Assembly: GCA_036850595.1 (NCBI GenBank)
Contig: CM072148.1
Location: forward strand, 7,801,118 to 7,865,117
Direction: 5' to 3'
Origin: Rhyacichthys aspro
Lineage: Eukaryota > Chordata > Actinopteri > Gobiiformes > Rhyacichthyidae
Length of the DNA stretch: 64,000 nucleotides
Below the pieces are notes generated by a model. The model worked only from the letters and a program-made list of their open reading frames with translations, was not told the DNA's origin and made no database searches. Below, piece after piece: positions 57,430 to 64,000 of the stretch. The position numbers were made by a program, and so were the translations under genes. Within the stretch, counting starts at the first letter, position 1. Each line of letters opens with the position of its first letter.

Positions 57430-58334
57430 TGAAGAGAATAATTATATATCATCATGTCCCATTTTCCAAACAACCAACAGTGCAGATATCTAAATATCAA
57501 GAAGAGGCCAGAACAGGAACAGAGCAGAAATATGAGCCTGACACTCAAAGGAGACTGGACGCTAGAAGGATATTTGCCTCTATGTGGACATGTTTAAAGT
57601 TATGATTTGTTTAAAGTAATACCATTTTACAATCTTTAGGATATCAGTTTTCTGTTTGCGTTTCACACAGAAGTGCAGCAAAAGACAGAAAAACACAAAG
57701 GCTCCTCTTTATGAAATTCACCTGTTCTCTGTCTGTGTGCATTTATTTGTATAATTGTATAATACATCATTCCTTATACCCTAAAATGCAGTTGTGGCAA
57801 ATTATATTCAGAAATAAGATGGTTCAATTGTAGGCTACTTTGATAAACACTATGCTAAAACGTCGAAAAATATAAACTCACCTTTTAACGTGCAGCTTTG
57901 TCACTAAATGAAAATAAGGTTAATAAAAATACTATTTAGCGTTTAGGGTTTTATTTTACTCATTTTCTTTCTACTTTTTCTTTTAAATGAATGTGTAACA
58001 GGGTGATAGGTATTACTTCCTATGTCCAGCAAACGGCGACAAATTCAACACGTGCTCTACGACATGCTTCATTCAATGTTCCACGTAGATTTAATAATCT
58101 TTACAATTTATTTAGCCAAATGTATCTTTTTTTTCTATAATAAAATATTTCAAAGAGACTACAGTTTATAGAGTCACGTTTTAAAAAAGTAAATGTGTTT
58201 AAGTACACGCAGTGGCAGATTTACGTTTCATTGCCCTTCTTTGTGTCGTTCTGGGAAATTTCCAGGGCGACATGAACGCACCGTGACAAAATTTGACTCC
58301 TTCCGTGTTTACCTGCCCTCGCCCCAAACACAGC

Positions 58335-58524
58335 TATAAATGGGTGTATGGCACTGAATTTAGCGCGGTGTAAACCCAGTTTGTAAATGCTAATTCTATA
58401 ATTAATGTTTATTTTGGCGCATTGTTGATTTAAGGAGAAGGGCATGACTCACAAAAGCGCCTAAGTCAAACCACAGCCGCTGAAGTTTTCACGTCTCAAG
58501 TTTATCGCACTTTCGTCGTTCACA
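58335..58524 (+). promoter_or_regulatory. slc44a1: candidate promoter and 5'UTR of slc44a1
   Basis: A TATAAAT motif at 58335-58341 lies 184 bases before the slc44a1 start codon, with several CpGs around it. A TATA-directed start would be near 58365. No transcript evidence is available, and the gene could equally use a TATA-less start. Confidence 0.35.
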
Positions 58525-58548
58525 ATGGGATGTTGTCAAAGTAAAGAG
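58525..58548 (+). CDS. slc44a1: slc44a1 exon 1
   Basis: 24 nt encoding MGCCQSKE, donor GTAAGC. Gly2 with Cys3-Cys4 is compatible with lipid modification of the cytosolic N-terminus (inference). Confidence 0.9.
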
Positions 58549-61500
58549 GTAAGCTAACATACATTCATACATTAAATTAAGAGAAGCCCTAGAAGACGAT
58601 TCGCAAATAAATAAAATAGTTTACGATGATCGGTTCGACTTGATTGCACCAGTTTTGTTGTAGAAACAGAAACGTGTATTCCTGTCTTTTATCTTTTTTG
58701 GGTGTTTTTTTAAGTTTCCTCGCATATAGCATAGTAGAAATACTCAAGAAAAACCGCTGTGTATTACTCTGTGCAGGGCAAACGAGAGTGGAAACCGCTG
58801 GAGGACCGCAGCTGCACAGACATACCATGGCTGATCTTCTTCATACTCTTCTGTTTAGGGATGGTAAGCTTAAAACTGGGTCAATCAAACATACAGTTTT
58901 AACAACAATACCAAAACATTAGAACCCTGAAAATGAAAGTAATAAATAAATTGAACAGCTGAAAAAGTAAAGTTTGAGGTGGTAATATTAGTTTTAGGAC
59001 TCCAAAAACAAGAAACAATTCTGTACACTCTACACGCTACAGATATTTATGCATTTCTTTGTTTTCAGTTGTGTATCTGTGGCTTTGCAATTGCCACAGG
59101 AGCTGCCTCCAGACTAATCTCAGGATATGACAGTTTTGGTAACACCTGTGGTCAGAAGAATACAAAAATAGACGGCGTGGACCTGAGTGGCCGGGATATG
59201 AGAGAAAACAAGTGAGTCTCATTGGCTGCAAATTACTCATCATGTTGCACATAGAAACTGTGCTTTAGGTCATTTTTTTTTCTGTTGTTATGACATTTAC
59301 CCACGCACACTCTCTATTATTACATTCTTAAGAGTATCACGTGAAAAATGTGTTCATGTTTCTTGATTTCTTGAGACATTATGGTCATTCAAGAGAAAAA
59401 AGACATAGATTACTTGTTTCCTCTCAACATTCTTCTGGATTCTTCTTGTCTTATTGGAAGCGATCATGAATATAAAGGCCTTGTTTTGGCTTTTGGATTC
59501 TCATCAGCCCGCAGCCTGCAGGCTCGGTTCTACTGAAACAATGGGTCACGCTTTAAAGATGGGCCGATTACACATGAAGGCTTTGAACAAAAGATGTTTC
59601 TGCTACAAAGAGGCATCTGTCAGACAGAGTAGTAAATGTCACCATCTTTCATTTTTTTTGTGCAGACTGGCATGCTAATGACAGAGCAGTTTCAATTTGA
59701 TGGGATTGTTTTGGTTCTTGTTTTGGACAAATTAAACTGATATATTTGTATTTGTCAGATATGTCTTTTTTCTAGAGCCTTGCAACTTCGATTTGATCAA
59801 CAGGAGGATCAAGTCTATTGCCCTGTGTGTTTCTCAATGCCCCTCTACTCAACTGCAGACCTACAATGACTTAAAGCAGTTTGCTTTTAATAATGGTGAG
59901 AAATGCTTGCATGATCCAAAAATATTATTTCAAATGCTTTTCAACATCTTTTAAACTGGATGGCTAAATGATGTTAATTCCCCGTCGACAGGATCTGAAC
60001 TGTGCACCTATGACATCACTCCTGCAAGATACCCCAGCCATGCAGAAAGACAAACGAAGTGCCCCAAACTCCCCGTACCTCCAAGGTTATACTAAAATGT
60101 GATGGGGTTTTTTAATCATTGCGTATTGTGTGCATAGTACCCACAAAACTACATTTTAAACCAAAAAGATACATTTCTTTTTAGTGCATGACGCACTCAC
60201 AGTGTCTTTTTCTTTCCCTGTTTGCAGCAAATCTGTGCCGTTGTTCCACCGCTGTATTCCTGTAGATATTGCCTGCTATACCGAGTTTATCCAGGCTTTT
60301 GTCACATTTATTAGTGACAACAGTGTTTTGCACCGGATTACAGCTGGGGTGATGGCCAGCAAGGAGATTATCATGGGGCTTTGTGTTCTGGCTTTAGGTA
60401 TAACGTCTATCTTTTATTAAAGTAAACTACTTGTTATGTAGTGTGTAGACTGGCATTGATTTGACATAATCTAAGCCACTTCCCTTGCTGCAAATTTTAG
60501 ACACAAGGTATTTTGTGCAAAGAATAACAGGAAATGTTTGAGTGGTTGCATCAATTGTAACCAAGAGCCAACACAAGTTGTGATGTAGTGTCAATTTTAA
60601 CTCTCATTGGCAGATCACTGACTATTTTATACTATATTTTTCATGTCCTAAATTTAAAGTGATAGTTTAAAGTGTATTGTTGTATGTGATGTTACATGTA
60701 TTTCTCTTGCCTCTCTAGTGTTGTCCCTGGGCATGATGGTTGTGATCCGTTACATTTCCAAAATACTAGTGTGGATCTTAACAATCCTGGTCATCGTTTG
60801 CTCTATTGGTAAAGTTTTGCATTTAAATCCACATATTGTTTCAAAATAAACCAATGTAATAATATAATAGGATCCCTTATGACTATCCATTGCAGGTGGG
60901 ACAGGTGTCCTCTGGTGGCTGTATGCGGACCACAGAAAAGCTCTCAAATATAATACCACATCAGTATTTGGGAAGGAAGTGGGCTCAGATAATGTGAAGG
61001 CCCTGCTTGTTTATTCAATCGGAGCAACAGTTTTCACAGTGAGCCCAAAGAACACATGATTATGGTGTTACTTTAAATATTTCATGATGCTATTATACAA
61101 GTCTTTCTGTGCCCCCCTCAGGTAGTCCTCCTGATTGTGATGTTCTTCATGAGAAAGCGTGTTGCCCTCACCATCGCCCTCTTCCATGTGGCGGGCAAAG
61201 TGTTCGTCCACCTGCCCCTGCTGGTCCTGCAGCCTTTCTGGACGTTCCTCTGCCTCATGCTTTTCTGGGTTTACTGGATTGCCGTGCTTCTCTTTCTCGG
61301 GACAGCAGGTCAGATTTATTACCAAGAAGATTTGAACACAAGGAAGCGTAGATACAGCGTAGTTGCCTGTTGCTTGATAGTCTGTGGAGTTAATATTATA
61401 AAGATGTGGTTTCCAAATGAGCAGAATGTAAAGTCTGTTTTTTTGTGGCCTTTTGTCTTGTTTTGGAGCTTGGTTTGACTCCCACTTTTGGAATCTTGTG

Positions 61501-63517
61501 CCGGTCTCGTGATGTGGGAGGATGGCGTCAAAGAACCACTTCTCTCTTCATCTCCCACTTCTGTTTTCTGCAGCAGATTTTAGTTTTTTGGTTTAGTTGA
61601 AGTATGCAACAAGATCTTTAATTAAGTAGCATATTTTTGACTGGATTGTAAGTTTGCTATCCAGTAGACTGACTGGTAGATGATTACGATTGTGTGGGTT
61701 AGACATAAGTTAAAGAGCAGACCACTTCACTTATTACTTTTGCAGCACAATGAAAAAAACAATATTATATTATATTATGACTCAACTTATTCTAATATTC
61801 TTCTTGTTTATCTCTGCAGGAACACCTATTAAGAGCAATTCTACCAACCTGGTTGAATATAAATTAACGGGGCCGCTCCAGTACATGGTGTGGTACCATG
61901 TGGTCGGTCTCATCTGGATCAATGAGTTCATTCTGGCTTTCCAGCAGATGACTATTGCTGGAGCTGTGGTCACCTACTACTTTACAAGGTAGTTATGGGA
62001 ATATAAATCTGCCGGAATTATAAAAAGTGTATATATTTTTATATTTGAATGACTATTTCGTTTTCAATACACGTGAAATCGACCTTGTTTGATATCTTTC
62101 ATGTATTACCTTTAATTTGACCTCTGTAAGAAGTATCTAATAGTGGTTAGTGAGAACAATGTTTTTTTTCTGGATCTTAATGATGAGATTTTAATTTTAT
62201 CTATTTATTTTAAGGAATAAATCCCAGATGCCGGCAACTCCCATTCTCCAAGCTATGGGACGTACACTCCGTTATCACCTGGGCACTTTGGCCAAAGGCT
62301 CCTTCATCATCACTCTTGTGAAGATCCCTCGTCTTATTCTGATGTATATTCACAGCAAGCTTAAAGGAAAAGTGAGCAGTCAAGTGACACTATCAGCTTG
62401 AGCTTTTGTTGGTTAAAAATGTAAAGTCATACCTGTTTTGTTTTTTTTATTTTTAATTCTGTTCACAGGAAAACGCCTGTGCTCGCTGTTTGCTGAAATG
62501 TTGTATCTGCTGCTTGTGGTGTCTCGAGAAGTGTCTAGCATACCTGAATCAAGTGAGTACTGTTAGTGATTAAGGAAAGGGCTTTTGGACACAAGAACCC
62601 AGCTCTAATTTATGATTTCACTTTGCCTCATGTCAGAATGCTTACACTGCAACAGCCATCAACAGCACAAGTTTCTGCACATCTGCCCGTGATGCTTTTG
62701 TTATCCTGGTGGAAAATGCTCTCCGTGTTGCTGCCATTAACACTGTGGGCGACTTTGTCCTCTTCTTGGGAAAGGTACTACACAAATTTTGAAGTTTTAC
62801 TTATGATGACCCGTCTTGATGTTATAAAATACCCCTGTCTTATCTTTACTTACCTGTTCTTGTAGGTGCTTATAGTGTCCTGCACTGCTTTTGCTGGCGT
62901 CCTGGCCCTGAACTACCAGAGGGAGTACACTGTGTGGGTTCTTCCTCTTCTCATAGTTTGTCTGTTCGCTTTTCTGGTGGCACACTGCTTCCTCTCTGTT
63001 TTTGAGAACGTGGTGGACGTCCTGTTTCTCTGCTTTGCTGTGGACACCAAATACAATGATGGCAGCCCTGGACACGAGTACTACATGGACAAGGCCTTAA
63101 TGGTGAGTCAGTAATATAAATACACTGATGGAATACACTTAGTAAAAAAAACAGCATACGTCACTCATGTTTACTTTTCCAGGAGTTTGTAGAGAACAGT
63201 AAAAAGATGGGGCTATACAAGTCAAGTGCTGGTGATGGAAAGGAAATGGAGTCCATGGTGAGTTCAAGAACATACTGCTTTTCTAACTGTATTAAAGAAG
63301 ACAAAATCCTCTAAAAAAAATCCATTTACCATGCACAAAAGTAACCATCTTCATGTAATTTAGACGTAATTCCAAAAATGCATTAGCGCTGTAAATAACC
63401 AGCATTAAGGTATTTATTGTGGTAATTGGCAATGTTGCTTTGAAGACGGAACTATTTTCTCTGGACTGGAATAATTTCTTGTTTTTCTTATAGGCACGTG
63501 GAGGGACCCGGGCTTGA
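58525..63517 (+). CDS. slc44a1: slc44a1, choline transporter-like protein 1 (CTL1), complete, 16 exons
   Basis: Multipass membrane transporter that imports choline across plasma and mitochondrial membranes for phosphatidylcholine synthesis. Joined coding segments: 58525-58548, 58777-58863, 59069-59211, 59759-59895, 59992-60085, 60228-60397, 60719-60808, 60896-61038, 61122-61308, 61820-61988, 62215-62371, 62469-62552, 62637-62774, 62866-63102, 63183-63257, 63494-63517. They give 652 residues in one frame with all GT-AG introns; human CTL1 has about 657. The first membrane helix is near residues 28-50, followed by a cysteine-rich extracellular loop to about 205, then roughly nine further hydrophobic segments. 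Likely N-glycosylation sites include NST near 365 and another NST near 505. The start MGCCQSKE resembles human MGCCSSAS. Fishes have more than one slc44a1 copy; I cannot tell which this is. Confidence 0.97.
58777..58863 (+). CDS. slc44a1: slc44a1 exon 2, first transmembrane helix
   Basis: 29 codons: GKREWKPLEDRSCTDIPWL, then IFFILFCLGM. The REWKPLEDRSCTDIPWL motif is a strong CTL1 signature, and the hydrophobic stretch begins TM1. Acceptor GTGCAG, donor GTAAGC. Confidence 0.97.
59069..59211 (+). CDS. slc44a1: slc44a1 exon 3
   Basis: Encodes LCICGFAIATGAASRLISGY, then DSFGNTCGQKNTKIDGVD and LSGRDMRENK. It completes TM1 and enters the extracellular loop; GYDSFGNTCGQKN is a family hallmark. Ends in phase 2 at GTGAGT. 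Confidence 0.96.
59759..59895 (+). CDS. slc44a1: slc44a1 exon 4, extracellular loop
   Basis: Encodes YVFFLEPCNFDLINRRIKSI, then ALCVSQCPSTQLQTYNDLK and QFAFNNG. The cysteines fit the disulfide-rich first loop. Acceptor TTGTCAG, donor GTGAGA. Confidence 0.95.
59992..60085 (+). CDS. slc44a1: slc44a1 exon 5, extracellular loop
   Basis: 94-nt exon encoding GSELCTYDITPARYPSHAER, then QTKCPKLPVPP. The donor GTTATA is weak but is the only one that keeps the frame into exon 6 (Ser codon AG+C). CPKLPVP is conserved in CTL1. Confidence 0.92.
60228..60397 (+). CDS. slc44a1: slc44a1 exon 6, end of loop and TM2
   Basis: Encodes SKSVPLFHRCIPVDIACYTE, then FIQAFVTFISDNSVLHRIT and AGVMASKEIIMGLCVLAL. The SDNSVLHR and ASKEII motifs are typical of CTL1. 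Donor GTATAA. Confidence 0.95.
60719..60808 (+). CDS. slc44a1: slc44a1 exon 7, TM2-TM3
   Basis: 90-nt exon encoding VLSLGMMVVIRYISKILVWI, then LTILVIVCSI and part of a Gly codon. Acceptor CTCTAG, donor GTAAAG. Confidence 0.95.
60896..61038 (+). CDS. slc44a1: slc44a1 exon 8, TM3-TM4
   Basis: Encodes GGTGVLWWLYADHRKALKYN, then TTSVFGKEVGSDNVKALLV and YSIGATVFT. The TGVLWWLYA motif is conserved; the intervening hydrophilic loop is divergent. Donor GTGAGC. Confidence 0.95.
61122..61308 (+). CDS. slc44a1: slc44a1 exon 9, TM4-TM6
   Basis: Encodes VVLLIVMFFMRKRVALTIAL, then FHVAGKVFVHLPLLVLQPFW and TFLCLMLFWVYWIAVLLFL. RKRVALTIALFHVAGKVF is one of the most conserved CTL segments. Acceptor CCCTCAG, donor GTCAGA. 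Confidence 0.97.
61820..61988 (+). CDS. slc44a1: slc44a1 exon 10
   Basis: Encodes GTPIKSNSTNLVEYKLTGPL, then QYMVWYHVVGLIWINEFIL and AFQQMTIAGAVVTYYFT. It contains an NST glycosylation sequon. YHVVGLIWI and QQMTIAGAVVTYYF are family hallmarks. Acceptor TCTGCAG, donor GTAGTT. Confidence 0.96.
62215..62371 (+). CDS. slc44a1: slc44a1 exon 11
   Basis: Encodes RNKSQMPATPILQAMGRTLR, then YHLGTLAKGSFIITLVKIP and RLILMYIHSKLKGK. The YHLGTLAKGSFIITLVKIPR motif marks the CTL core. The acceptor is TTTAAG, slightly unusual. Confidence 0.95.
62469..62552 (+). CDS. slc44a1: slc44a1 exon 12, cysteine-rich loop
   Basis: 28 codons: ENACARCLLKCCICCLWCLE, then KCLAYLNQ. The dense cysteine cluster is typical of CTL intracellular loops and may be palmitoylated (inference). 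Donor GTGAGT. Confidence 0.96.
62637..62774 (+). CDS. slc44a1: slc44a1 exon 13
   Basis: 46 codons: NAYTATAINSTSFCTSARDA, then FVILVENALRVAAINTVGDF and VLFLGK. Conserved CTL block. Acceptor TGTCAG, donor GTACTA. Confidence 0.96.
62866..63102 (+). CDS. slc44a1: slc44a1 exon 14, last transmembrane helices
   Basis: 79 codons. Starts VLIVSCTAFAGVLALNYQRE; then YTVWVLPLLIVCLFAFLVAH, the segment ENVVDVLFLCFAVDTKYNDG and SPGHEYYMDKALM. The FCFA/LCFAVDTKYNDG motif after the last helix is a CTL signature. Donor GTGAGT. Confidence 0.97.
63183..63257 (+). CDS. slc44a1: slc44a1 exon 15, cytosolic tail
   Basis: 25 codons: EFVENSKKMGLYKSSAGDGK, then EMESM. Conserved start EFVENS, divergent afterwards as usual for the tail. 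Donor GTGAGT. Confidence 0.93.
63494..63517 (+). CDS. slc44a1: slc44a1 exon 16, C-terminus and stop
   Basis: Encodes ARGGTRA and TGA after a TTATAG acceptor. The length and Gly/Ala-rich nature fit the short final exon of CTL1. The 3'UTR continues to a polyadenylation signal at 63846. Confidence 0.85.
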   Translation, partial: ARGGTRA

Positions 63518-63845
63518 AAAAGGCATTGGTGAAGAAAAAAAAACTATTAAATAACTAATATAATGGTTATTTCAGAATTAACCAAAAAGTCACTGCAGGG
63601 AAATGAACTTTTTCTGTACGCAATAAGTCTACATTTTTTAATAACGTGTGCCTTGATATTTTTTATTGTAAAATGGTGCTACAGAAAAAGTTTGACACTA
63701 AGAGATGTAATATGTCAGTTTATTGTTTGACTTTTATTTAACTTGGTCTAAAATATTTGGATTTCACTTTTTATAAGTAGAGTTTTTGCCTGGTGTATAT
63801 TTTTAGACTAATGGCTAATCTGTAAGTTTGTTAAAACTGTTTTTG

Positions 63846-63851
63846 AATAAA
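63846..63851 (+). terminator. slc44a1: slc44a1 polyadenylation signal AATAAA
   Basis: Canonical AATAAA 329 bases after the stop codon, in an AT-rich 3'UTR. Cleavage is expected some 15-25 bases later. Confidence 0.75.
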
Positions 63852-63874
63852 TATAAAATACAGTAAAATTAATT

Positions 63875-64000
63875 CATCTCACAGCTCAAAGTCAGTTATT
63901 ATTGTAACCTTAAATTCAACCAAGAGCCAAGAGTTCAACCACCTGAGGGCAGCAAACCCTGCATTATAAATTACATCCATATTCAACTTGCCTTTTAAAA
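63875..64000. other. downstream intergenic sequence
   Basis: AT-rich sequence past the predicted slc44a1 transcript end. No feature recognised. Confidence 0.5.

Larger units (their letters stand above)
52327..58334. other. upstream dlc1 intron and divergent intergenic region
   Basis: About 6 kb separating the two divergent genes. It should hold a noncoding first exon of the long dlc1 transcript. The GC-richer interval 53.05-53.55 kb is a candidate for that exon or promoter, but no signal is decisive. A LINE fragment lies at 56.85-57.15 kb, with A-runs at 55.15 and 57.41 kb. The open frame at 53049-53534 shows no family signal. Confidence 0.45.

Overview
The window is vertebrate nuclear DNA, almost certainly from a ray-finned (teleost) fish. 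It has short GT-AG exons set in long AT-rich introns, fish-type retrotransposon remnants (a tRNA-derived SINE and the 3' end of a LINE) and dinucleotide microsatellites. There is no sign of prokaryotic or viral gene organisation. Two protein-coding genes could be rebuilt exon by exon from splice sites, reading-frame phase and family motifs. They are transcribed divergently. Protein assignments rest on recall of the families; no database search was run.

Minus strand, about 52.3 kb down to the left edge: dlc1 (deleted in liver cancer 1; RhoGAP/START protein). Thirteen exons of the long form are present and encode 1,623 residues in one uninterrupted frame. They cover a 612-residue acidic N-terminal region, three small linker exons, a SAM domain, a long serine-rich focal-adhesion region and the RhoGAP domain with its arginine finger. 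The START lipid-transfer domain and the 3' end lie beyond position 1. Two further first exons, at 33.1 kb and 16.2 kb, end in the same splice phase as the long form and join the same SAM exon. The gene therefore appears to have at least three alternative starts. The 16.2 kb start has a TATA box, a GC box and two upstream ATGs.

Plus strand, 58.5-63.9 kb: slc44a1 (choline transporter-like protein 1). It is complete in 16 coding exons, 652 residues, with a polyadenylation signal. The gene is compact (5 kb of coding span), in contrast with the roughly 50 kb dlc1.

The rest is intronic or intergenic DNA. It holds one SINE (about 19.2-19.4 kb), one LINE fragment (about 56.85-57.15 kb), a (TG)n microsatellite beside a 31-nt dlc1 exon (40.6 kb), homopolymer tracts and some small diverged repeats. 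The two genes have no evident pathway link: dlc1 restrains RhoA at focal adhesions, and slc44a1 imports choline for phospholipid synthesis. The observations most worth follow-up are the three-promoter layout of dlc1, the uncharacterised 39-residue leader exon at 33 kb, the upstream ORFs at the 16.2 kb start, and the CA-repeat next to the frame-critical 31-nt exon. I found no convincing wholly new system.
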